Part shown: positions 15,583 through 25,500 of the stretch, piece after piece
Layout: every line of letters begins with the position of its first letter
Position numbering within the stretch: position 1 is the stretch's first letter
Notes under the pieces: model-generated
What the model saw: the letters and a program-made list of their open reading frames with translations, nothing else
Database searches by the model: none
Told to the model about the DNA's origin: nothing
Position numbers and translations under genes: made by a program
Source of the DNA: Christensenellaceae bacterium
Lineage (GTDB): Bacteria > Bacillota > Clostridia > Christensenellales > Borkfalkiaceae
Direction of reading: 5' to 3'
Length of the DNA: 64,000 nt
NCBI GenBank assembly: GCA_948890655.1
Contig: CAQTYU010000002.1
Location: 194,469 to 258,468, forward strand

Positions 15583-18180
15583 TTAATTATAATCAAGTTC
15601 CCAAATTTTGAAGAGAAGTCCTGCGTTAGCGCTGGGATTTTGATTGATTGAGTCAATTTTGATTACTTTGTTGTTGTAAACAGCCAAATCGTGTCTTTGA
15701 TAGGTAGGAAGTTCAACTGCAAGCTCCATTATCGCATTTAGCGCGTTGACGTAGTGTACGGTTCTGTACTCTTCGTTCACGTTCGACCTTGCAAGGTCAA
15801 TCTCGGCGCTGAGGTAGGTCAAAAGCGCATTCTCTTCCGCATACTCCGACTGGTTGTTCATAATAGTTTCATAGCCCCAGTTCTTTGTGCTGGTCGCCTT
15901 ACTGTCTTTATGATATATCTGATACAAGTCGGGGTCGATACCCGTTGTCCAAGCTGCCGCCCAAACTTCGAGTTTGCCTGTAGCAAGCTTGATTAATGCG
16001 TTTCTGTCGTTCTTAACGGTTATATCAAAACCTATCTTATTGAGGTCGTCCGCAGCGTCGACAAACATACCGTAAGCGGGGTGGTCAGCCGTTTCGCCCG
16101 CAATGGTAAACGTCAGTGTAAGCATTTTGCCGTTCTTGTAATACTTGCCGTCGGTCTTGGTATAGCCTGCACTCTCAACAAGGCTTTCTATCACGCTGGT
16201 ATCGGTTTGGTATCCATACCTAATTCCCGACGTCTTACTGTTCGGCATAAGTTCCTCAAATCCGGAAACGTAAGGGGTTCTCAAAGCACCGGTTTTGTCG
16301 TTAGTATTAAGGAAGTTGGTCTTGGAAGTAGGCCTGTAAATCTCTGAAGAATACTGTTCGGTATAATAGTTTTTGATTATTGCGACGCTGGGGTTCATTG
16401 CAAGCATAATCGCAAGTCTTACTTCCCTGTCAGGAACGAACGTGGGGTTGATACCGACGTAACCGAAGCCGTTTGCGTCGTAGTTTTTATTGTTGAGGTG
16501 TGAAATATCAGTAATTGCTTCGATATTCTTGGGCGTACAGTTGGGGGTACCATAGTCGACGACTTCATTTATAAGAGAGTTGATAATCTGGTCGTCCGTC
16601 GTGTAAACGTATCTTAAATACTTTATCTTAGCGTTATCGATACCGTCGCCGAGCGTAGTGAAATTAGTATTGCGCTCATACTCAACTATACTGTTATTGA
16701 AGAATACCGCACCCTCCCTCATCTTGTACGCGCCTGCTCCGACGGGCGCTTCGGTCTTTGACGCCGCGCCTATAACGTTCTGCATAAACGCGTCGTTACT
16801 GAAACGGACGCCGAACCTGTTGTCATAGGTAGAATCGTTCCAATGCTCGTTGCAGCGTGCAACGTAGTCGATACCGTCGTCGCCGACGCCCGAATAATAG
16901 TGCATAGGCGCTACGGTAAACGCAAAGTTATAAATAGCCGCAGGGTCTACGCCGTTAATCGTAATAGAAAGAACGTCGTGTTCGGAACCAAGGTTTTTAC
17001 CGTTGAAGGTCGTAGCCTTTTCGGTCTTGATGCCGGAGACGGAGTTTACTACAAGCGACGAGGAGCCGCCGTTTTCGTTTGACATAGCTTCCCTTATGAA
17101 CTGCTGCATAAGTTCGTTGCCGTAGGAGCTTGCTAAAAGTTCACTAAGGGCCCCTGTAACGTTGCCGTCGTATAGCCCTTTATTTTCCCCGCTTGTTATT
17201 TCATATAAATACTTGGAAAAGACAATATCCATAGCGGCGTCCTTTTCCGAAGTACCGTTTGACGTCGCGTCGTTCATAGCATTAACGATATCTGCGTCAA
17301 ACGGGCGGGCGTCAGGGTGCGCGGGGTCAAGCACGGTTAAATACTTACCGTCAACCTTTATTCTTTCAAGGTTGTTGTTTGCATTGTATTTGTACTGATA
17401 TCCGACAAGCCCCTCATTGAAAAGGAAAACTTCCCAGTCTTTCGTGAAGTTGTACTCTTCGTAAGAATTAATGGTACCGACAACGCTGTTCCAGTCGGAT
17501 TCAAGTCCTTCCTTAAAAATCTTTGCAAGGGCTTGAATATCGTTTTTGACAGTGTCAAAGCTCGTACCGTTGCCCTGCGAACCTTTGTCGTAGTCGCGGA
17601 TAGCTTCTATCCTATCAAGCGCTTCGCCCCTGTACTCTTCTTCTATATCAAGGTCGGAATCGTCAGGTAAATTTTGCTGAGCCCTGTAACTTTTAAGCCC
17701 TCTTATATCCGTCGAGTAAATCGTAGTGGAACCGGTATATACGGGGTCAAGATAGACGTAAAGGTTGAAAAGCACGTCCCTAATGTCCATATCGTAACCC
17801 ATACTGTCCTTAACGCCTTTCTTTATGACAAATTTGTAAGTAGTATGGTTGACCGTGCCCGACGTCCATTCCTGGCTGTCATCCTGGCTGGCGTACTGCG
17901 TTATCGAGTAATCGAGAGCCATAGTTTCCTGGTCGTTGCCGCACACGATGTTGCCGTTAGCGTCGGCGGTAAGCATAGAAATCTGAGTCTTTCCTATTAC
18001 TTCGCCGTCGTTGCTAGAGGTATAGAAGAACGGGTTAAAGTTCTTATCCAAAGCGCCGATTGCAAGTGCAACGGGACGGGTTTCCGTATCATAAACGCTT
18101 GTATTCTGACAACCCGTAACCGCTAAAAGCATAGTTGCACAGGTTGCGCCAATCACTAAATTCCTTATGGCTTTTTTCAT
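15583..18180 (-). CDS. Oversized oligopeptide-binding lipoprotein (OppA-like)
   Basis: An 865-residue solute-binding protein family 5 lipoprotein. The signal peptide ends in the lipobox LLAVTGC, with the lipidated Cys at residue 24. Family 5 features include AIGALDKNFNPFFYTSSNDG, GAYKMREGAVFFNN and EVRLAIMLAMNPSVAI, then YTKTDGKYYKNGKMLTLTFT and WAAAWTTGIDPDLYQIYH. Typical OppA proteins have 540-620 residues; here about 250 extra residues lie in the first half (about 150-400). Its ATG shares one base with the stop of the upstream lipoprotein (TAATG). It should capture peptides outside the membrane and pass them to OppBC. Confidence 0.93.
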   Translation of the reverse strand: MKKAIRNLVIGATCATMLLAVTGCQNTSVYDTETRPVALAIGALDKNFNPFFYTSSNDGEVIGKTQISMLTADANGNIVCGNDQETMALDYSITQYASQDDSQEWTSGTVNHTTYKFVIKKGVKDSMGYDMDIRDVLFNLYVYLDPVYTGSTTIYSTDIRGLKSYRAQQNLPDDSDLDIEEEYRGEALDRIEAIRDYDKGSQGNGTSFDTVKNDIQALAKIFKEGLESDWNSVVGTINSYEEYNFTKDWEVFLFNEGLVGYQYKYNANNNLERIKVDGKYLTVLDPAHPDARPFDADIVNAMNDATSNGTSEKDAAMDIVFSKYLYEITSGENKGLYDGNVTGALSELLASSYGNELMQQFIREAMSNENGGSSSLVVNSVSGIKTEKATTFNGKNLGSEHDVLSITINGVDPAAIYNFAFTVAPMHYYSGVGDDGIDYVARCNEHWNDSTYDNRFGVRFSNDAFMQNVIGAASKTEAPVGAGAYKMREGAVFFNNSIVEYERNTNFTTLGDGIDNAKIKYLRYVYTTDDQIINSLINEVVDYGTPNCTPKNIEAITDISHLNNKNYDANGFGYVGINPTFVPDREVRLAIMLAMNPSVAIIKNYYTEQYSSEIYRPTSKTNFLNTNDKTGALRTPYVSGFEELMPNSKTSGIRYGYQTDTSVIESLVESAGYTKTDGKYYKNGKMLTLTFTIAGETADHPAYGMFVDAADDLNKIGFDITVKNDRNALIKLATGKLEVWAAAWTTGIDPDLYQIYHKDSKATSTKNWGYETIMNNQSEYAEENALLTYLSAEIDLARSNVNEEYRTVHYVNALNAIMELAVELPTYQRHDLAVYNNKVIKIDSINQNPSANAGLLFKIWELDYN

Positions 18181-19595
18181 TATAATTCCTCCGTTAAATT
18201 GTTATTTACCGTAAATGTTTCCGTTGCTCCGCTAGGCTTTTTAATCGTGCAAGTCGCGTGCGGAACGTTTATTTCTTTATACGTTGCGTCGTCCTTATCG
18301 CCGAATAACCAGCTGTTTTCCGTAGTATTGGTTACAAGGCTGTTTGTTTCGTGCGATAACGTAATTTCAAGACTGCCACTTATGCTTACGTTTTCGAAAG
18401 TTGCTCCGTCCCGTATTGAATAGGCAATGAAATTTACTGACGCGTCAACCGTGGTAACGCCACCGCCGCCGACGGTAAATCTCACAACCATATCTTCAAA
18501 AGAAACGTTTTTGAATTTTGCGCCGCTTCTTATTTCACCGAACATTGCAACCCTGCCGCCGTTGCCGAGTGAACTTGAATTGGTAACGACGAAGTTACTA
18601 ATCGTGCGCCCGTCTTTTCCGCCGTAAATCTCGCCCGAGAACGCCGCAAGATTACTTATCTGCAAGCCGTCGCCGTCAATGTCGTTCATAAGATAATAAC
18701 TGTTACCGGTGTTTCTCGTGAACAACATACGCACGTCTTGGGGCGAGCGAAGCAACGTATAGTTACCTTTAAGCACCTTAACGTATAAAATTATGTCATG
18801 ATATTTGCCGTCTTCGTCAGGTTCGGGATAGCGGATAGGCCAACCCGTGAAAGGCGTAAACGCCATATCATTGAAATCTTTTTCCTCGTCGTCGCTTGCA
18901 AACAGTCCGGTGACGGTGCAGTTTTCAATCGAAATAATGTTCGTAATATCGCTGAGCCCCGTATCCCTTTTGGGGATATTGTAACTTAGCCCGTCGATAA
19001 ATTCGCCCTCTTCGATAGTTTTCTCGACTTCGTTGCCGCCGTCGTCTTTGACTTTAACTACGAGGTCGAAAGGTTCGTCCTCGTACAAAAGCTTTAACTT
19101 TAATTTTACGTCCTCGTAGAACCCGCCGCAGATATAAACGTGCTCGTCCTTTTCGAGTGGTTTGGAAAAGTCGAATAAGGTATCGCTCTGCTTCATTCCT
19201 TTGGCGGCGTCGTAGCCGTCCGCCTCGGAATAAACCGTCCCGTCCGCATAGATAGGCTTTCCGTCCTGAAGCTCGACGAGATGCCAACCCGAGAAGTTGT
19301 ATCCCGCGTTCAAATTCAGCGCCGAACTTCCGCTTGTCGTCGGTGTCTCTCCGTCAAGGTTAAGGGGAATTTCCCCCTCCTGATAATAAATATTCTTAAC
19401 GTAAAGACCGTCGTTAAAAGCTCCGCCGTCGCCGCCGTCAAGGTTCAGAAAGTAAGTCACCCGCGCCGTAAGATTATATTTATCTTTGATTTGGTCGACC
19501 GTCATACCGAAATTGCAACCCGCCGCAAGCGAAGCGCAAATTGCGGCTATCAGTCCGAGAACGGTTATTAGCAGTATTTTTAGCTTTTTTGTCAT
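18180..19595 (-). CDS. Surface lipoprotein, 471 aa, unknown function
   Basis: The signal peptide ends in lipobox LAAGC (Cys27). The region around NFSGWHLVELQDGKPIYADG resembles the InlB B-repeat / Listeria-Bacteroides repeat fold, a common adhesin module. The last third (from about 300: LMNDIDGDGLQISNLAAFSG, then GRVAMFGEIRSGAKFKNVSF) is beta-helix-like, related to GLUG repeats. No catalytic motif recognised. It lies between the giant protease (ATGA overlap) and the binding lipoprotein (1-nt overlap), so it is strictly co-expressed with them. A role in holding substrate at the surface is inference. Confidence 0.85.
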   Translation of the reverse strand: MTKKLKILLITVLGLIAAICASLAAGCNFGMTVDQIKDKYNLTARVTYFLNLDGGDGGAFNDGLYVKNIYYQEGEIPLNLDGETPTTSGSSALNLNAGYNFSGWHLVELQDGKPIYADGTVYSEADGYDAAKGMKQSDTLFDFSKPLEKDEHVYICGGFYEDVKLKLKLLYEDEPFDLVVKVKDDGGNEVEKTIEEGEFIDGLSYNIPKRDTGLSDITNIISIENCTVTGLFASDDEEKDFNDMAFTPFTGWPIRYPEPDEDGKYHDIILYVKVLKGNYTLLRSPQDVRMLFTRNTGNSYYLMNDIDGDGLQISNLAAFSGEIYGGKDGRTISNFVVTNSSSLGNGGRVAMFGEIRSGAKFKNVSFEDMVVRFTVGGGGVTTVDASVNFIAYSIRDGATFENVSISGSLEITLSHETNSLVTNTTENSWLFGDKDDATYKEINVPHATCTIKKPSGATETFTVNNNLTEEL

Positions 19596-22500
19596 CTGAT
19601 GCCTCTGTTTTTCCTACGAATTACGGTAGACAACGCAAACATTGCGCCAAGCGCCGTAAATGTGAGCAATACGGTACCCGTTATCGAGGTAGTACTTCCG
19701 CAACCGCCGCCGCAGCCGCCCTGTTCGCCGGGGTTCTCGCCCTCTTCGGACACGGTAATGCCGACGCGCACGGTTCTGCCCTCGTAAGTGAGGGTTATAA
19801 CGTTGTCAAGTCTTGTTAAAGGTTCGTGCAAATCATAGGTAACTTTACTCATATCGGCGTATTCGGTCGAATAATCGTCGTAAATCACTATGACCTGCAA
19901 GCCCGTAATATCGAAATATTCACCGACCCTGTAAACCGACTTAAAGTCCCCTGTATAGGAAAGTCTGGAAACGGAAACCGAAATTCCGTAAGCCTCTTTA
20001 ATGGGGCGAAGCGCCGTCTCTATAGCGTTGAACTTTTCGATAAGCGAGTTATCTACGAAAGCAAGCTGGGTAGAATCGGAAGCGAATACATTGTAATATT
20101 CGTGAGCCCTCTTCACGCTTTCCGAGAACGCTTCGACGTGCTCTTTGCTCACCTCGGGCAATTTCCAGCCCGAAATTTCCTGAGCGGTGCTGAACTCTGT
20201 TACAAGCGATATAAACGAATTTGTCGCTTCGCTCTTAGCAATACCAGTCGTTACGCAGTTGCCGAAGAAATTCGAGAAAACATAATTGTCGTAACCCGTG
20301 CCGTTTTCGGGGCGGTAAATCGTCAGTGTCGTAGGAGTCAACGCTGTTGAATGCCCCGCGTAGAAAATGAAATCGCCTTCGAAGTTCGAGTAGTAATAAC
20401 CTCTGTACGATGTGTCGCCGTCCATAATTTCGTCAATCAGTTCGGAATGCTCGGTTTCGAGTGCGGGCGCCGTTACGCCCTTGAACTCATACACGGTAAT
20501 GCCGCTCTGATAGAAAGCCGCTGCGCCGATAGTCTTTAATCCGTAGGGAAGAACTACTTTATCAACCCTGCCCGTTAGTCCTTGGAACGCAGCACCGCCG
20601 ATTTTGACGGTATCTTCGAGGACATTATATACCCTTTCTCCGTCAGTTGCAACAACCGACTTAGCCGAGGGGAACGCAACGAGAACGACTTTGTTATCAG
20701 TGCCGTTTATAACGTCGCTGACATTTTTATAAAGAACGCCGTCGTCTACGAAAAAGACCTTGTTACCGCTTGCTACGGTAAAGCCCGTAAGCCTTGACGA
20801 AGAAGCAAACGCGCCCTCGCCAATCGATATAAGCGTTGCGGGAATTTCAACGGAAGTTTCCCTGCCGCCCGCAAACGCAAACGCGCCTACGGTTTCCGCA
20901 ACGGGCATATTTATGGAAGAATAAGCCTTCTTGCCGCTGTTGATAATGAACGCGCCCTCGCCGATATTCTTTGCCGCCGTAAGTTCGAGTGCGGCAAGCG
21001 ATACGCAGTCCGCAAACGAATAATCGCCGATAACGACAAGCTTGTTAAGTCCGGTAACGATTGCAAGCGCACCGCAACCTGCGAATGAAGCATTGCCCGT
21101 TTCGGTTGCGTTCTTAAGGTCGAACGAAGTCAACGCCGCGCAGTTATAGAACGCGTAATCTCCGATTTTTTCAACCGCGTCACCTATCGAAACAGACTTT
21201 AAGTTCGCCCTGTCGGCTGCCCTGTCGGCCGCGAACGTGTAGTTACCCGTCGTGTTGGAATCAGCGCCGAACGTAACGGTTTCAAGTTTGGGCGTATTCC
21301 AGAACGTGTATTCGCCGAGTGCGGTAAAGCCGTCCGAATTGACAAGCGAAGGAAGCGTTACCGTCTGCAACGAGGTGCAACCTTCGAACGTTCTGTCGCC
21401 GAGCTTTACGATATTTGCCGCAAGCGCGATTTCGTTAAGCGCCGTACAGCCGCTGAATACGCGGTCGCCGAATTCCGCTTTGTTTGTAGGGTTAAAGTTG
21501 AACGTTTCCAATGCCGTATTTCCCGCAAAGGCGTAATCGCCCACGGATGTTACGGAATTAGGCAGGCTCAACGAAGTGAGTTTTGTATTGTAGAATGCGT
21601 AAGCGGGAATAGAAGTTACATTCGCGCTTATGGTTACCGAGCCGAGCGAGCTGTTCGCAAACGCGCCCTCCCCTATATCCTTGACGGACGAGGGAATCGT
21701 TACGCTTGTAACTCCGCTTGACGCAAATGCATACGGCGCTATTTTTACTACCGTTGATGGAACGGTATAACTACCCGTACCCGTAAACAGCAACAGCGTT
21801 TTGTTATCCGAGCTCAAAATAGCGTTACTTGATACATTATAACCGTTAGTGCCGCTAAATGTCAAGCTCGTGCCGGAGAATGCGCCCGCGCCAATCGTTT
21901 CAAGCCCCTTAGGAACGGTAAAACTTGAAATCTTCGTGTTAGCAAACGCTCTTTCGCCGATACTTTTTACCGTGCAGGTTCCGAAATTAACCGAAGTCAG
22001 GTTCGAACACCCTGCGAAAGCGCTTACACCGATTGTAAATACAAGGTTGCCCGTCGTGGTCGGGTCGATGAACTTAATACTTTGTAAACCGGTACAGTTT
22101 TCAAACGCGCCTGCGCCGACACTCGGTGTTTTGATTTCAATGCTCGTAAGTTTGTTGCAAGCTGAGTATTCCGTCTTGTGCGTAACCCACGCATTAGTGG
22201 TAGAATCGTAAACCTCGTAATTATATACAAGGTCGGAGAACATTCCTGCGCCTATTACCGAATATCTGCCGGTTGTAATACTGCTTAGCTGTTCGCATCC
22301 GCTGAACACGTTTGAGCCTGCAGAATGCAACTCCGAGACGTCGATTGAAGTCAGCGATTTGCAGCCGATAAACGCTCTGTCGTGCATAGTGCCTATCGCC
22401 GTGGACTTTACAATATTTTTAAGGCTTTCGCAGTCCTTGAACGCTTCCCTTGCAACCGTAATTACTTTAATATTGCTTAAGTCGAGAATTTCAAGCGAGG

Positions 22501-25500
22501 TACAGCCCTCAAACGCACCCCTATCGATAAGCGTCATTTCAGAAGTCGGAACGAAGTCGGATGCAGTAAAATCAACCTCTTTGTCGTCAACGAAGTATAC
22601 GCCTTTCAGGTTAGTACAGCCGTAGAACGCCCTTTTGTCGATTGAAGTTACGGTTTTGGGAATTATAACTTTCGTTATCTTCTTGTTATTTTTGAACGCT
22701 TCTTCCCCGATTGACATAATATTTTTGCCCTCGGGAATTACTACGACGCCCTCTTCTCCGTCAATAGTTTCACCGTCGCCGTGATAATGCGTCAACGACA
22801 TATTGCTGATTGTGAACGGGTCGGCAACCGTAAAGATAAAGTTCTTCGTATACCTTATTCCGCCTGCAAGTATCGTTGCGGAAACGGTCGAAACACCCTT
22901 GTTTACCGTATGAACCAAGCCCTTGTCTGACACTGTAACGGCAGAGCCCGTCACCGACCAGGTAATCTGCACGTCGTCCATAGGATAATACCACGGGTCG
23001 GGCACGATATTAAGCTGAATGTCTTCGCCTGCATTCACTGTAGCCGAACCCGATTTTGTAAGCGAGTCGTTGCTGGTTTTAATTACCCCGAAATCGAACG
23101 AAGGGTTGTTTAAAGGCATTACGTTATCCGTAACGGTAACGTAGACGGTTTCGAAGAAGCCTTTGCCGTTGCTTATGGTCACGTACCTCTCTCTTCCGTT
23201 CGTTGATTTTAGACCTACGACTTCTCCGTTCTTTACCGCTATAAATTCATTCTGGGTAGCCGTTCCGCCGACAGTCATAATGAAGTTGGAAATGTCTGCG
23301 CTTCCCTCGTATTCCAGGGTGTATTTATGCGCTTCGTTAATATCTATGGTAATGTGTCTTTCACTGTCGGGAACCGTGAATTCATCGGGCAATACGCTTC
23401 TGTTAAGAGCGGTCGTAACATCGCTTACCGTGCCGTTAACAGCGCCGAGATAATAACTGGAATGGTTCATCGCATAGTCGTCAATCTGAACATAGAGATT
23501 GTTCTTATATTCGTCCCAAATGTCCGTGACCTCGATAGAAACCGTCGTTACGCCGTTTCTGTTCGCATTCCTTATAGGCGTAACATACTCGGTAGCAAGA
23601 TTAAGGTTTACTTCGCCGTCCTTGTCGTCGCGGTAGCACAAAAGCACCGCCTGCGCGTAGTGATTATCGTAGACGTCAAGGTCGAGGTAAATTCTCTGTT
23701 TTTCCTTGTTGCCGTCTTTATAGTTATAATATCTGAGCCTTGCGTCCTGCAATACGGGCGCTTCGTAGTCCACGTAGAAGTCGAACGAGAAAGTATTTTC
23801 GGGCTTGACTTCGGAATCGTTGTTAAATAAGAACTCGAAATCGAACCTGTATTTTCCGTTTGCGATAAGCCCGAGCTCATCGGCGGAAAGCCTAAGTTCA
23901 ACATATGCGGGACGCGCCGATCCGCCGTTTGCGTACGCTTTACTGATTCTGGTGACGTTGCCCTCTTTTACAAGTTCACCCGTAACCTCGTCGTAAAGCT
24001 TGTAATTTACGCGCCGCGCGTTTCTCAAAAGTCCCGCGTACACGCATCTGAATTCGTAGGTCGTAAGATAATTGCCTATTCCTTCCTCGTTGTAGTACTC
24101 GTTAAACCTTGAAATCGAGTTGTGCTCCATCGTGGGGTAAATCTGCACATTCGAGGGGTCGGGGTCCTGCGTATACAGGTAAGAACCGATAGGAATAACG
24201 AAATCGTCGTTCCAGTACGACGCGTAAGGCTGCGTAGCCCAAACGGTTTCGGAAATCTTGTCTTCTTCGTCAATAGAAGTGTCCTGCTGAATTTGTGCAA
24301 GCTCGTAAGCGTCCAAATCAAGCATAGGCGCCTGCTCCCAATCGCCGAAGAAGCCGATAAACGGAAGCGTCAGGTCGCACTGCAACTCGCCGTTCAGGTC
24401 TGCGTCCGAAACAAGCTTTACGAAGCCCTCAACGTACATACCGTTCTTGAAGTTGTCGTTTAAATATTGCTTTTCCTCAGCCGTAAGCCTTAAAGTAACC
24501 GTTAAGTTAACCGAGCCGCCTGCCGGAACCGTAACCTTAGAAACGGTATTACCGTCGATTGAGAACGTACCCTTATCGCTGAACATATGCGCCTGCTCTG
24601 CAACCGCTATACCGTCGCTTGCTATAGTTTCGGTCATAAACAGCGCTTCGGGCGTAAACGTCAAAGATTTGTTATCAAAGTTGTTTACGTGGAAGTTGAA
24701 CGTGTAGACGCCGCTTTTTTCTTTGTCGTCGCCTAGTTCGATTTTAGGTCTGCCGTCCTTTTCCGTGTAATAATAGCTGTCGCCCTGTTGCGTGGAGATA
24801 TATGCGCGCGTATCTATTATATTGTCAAGGTTAGCAAGCCCCGCGCCCTGCTTACGCGGCGAATAGGCAAGCGCTTGCTCGTCGAAAGCCGTGGTTGCGG
24901 TGCTCATTATAAGCTGGTTAGTAAGCTGAATTATTTCGCTGGGTTTATAGTTCTGCGCGATAGAAAGATTTTTTACGTAATTTCTTACAAGCGCCGTAAG
25001 ACCCGCCATATTGGGGCAAGCCATCGAAGTACCGCTCTGAACTGCGTAGCCGCCGGGTACGGTGGAGTTAATTTCGCCGCCGTGCGCCGTAATTTCGGGC
25101 TTAAGCTTCAAATCGGGCGTAGGTCCCCAAGACGAGAACGAGCTCATAAAGGGACCGGCTTTAAGATTTCTGTTGATAGTTATAGTTCCAACATAGCCGG
25201 TTGCAAGCTCGACGAGTTTGTCGCCCGCGTCTTTTGTTATCGAAACGGCAGGGATAAAGTCGGATTCAGCCAAATCGCCGAGGGTCATTCTGATAGTGCC
25301 GGGAACGTTGTTATAAACGATTACCGCAATCGCGCCGTTCCTCTTTGCAAGCTCGACTTTCTGCTGGAAAGTATTGCCGCCACGCTGAATAAGCGCAATT
25401 CTGCCCCTGACAAGATTTCTTATATTTCCGTAATAATTGGTCGATTGACCCGTACCGACGACAACGTACTCGAAAGATTTCACGTCGTCGCTTTCGTCTT

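Noticed and set aside
20400..22800. Internal DNA repeats in the protease gene as a possible repeat array or CRISPR
   Set aside because: Periodicity is at protein level (about 23-residue LRR_5 units) and the DNA units are diverged; there are no uniform direct repeats with spacers.
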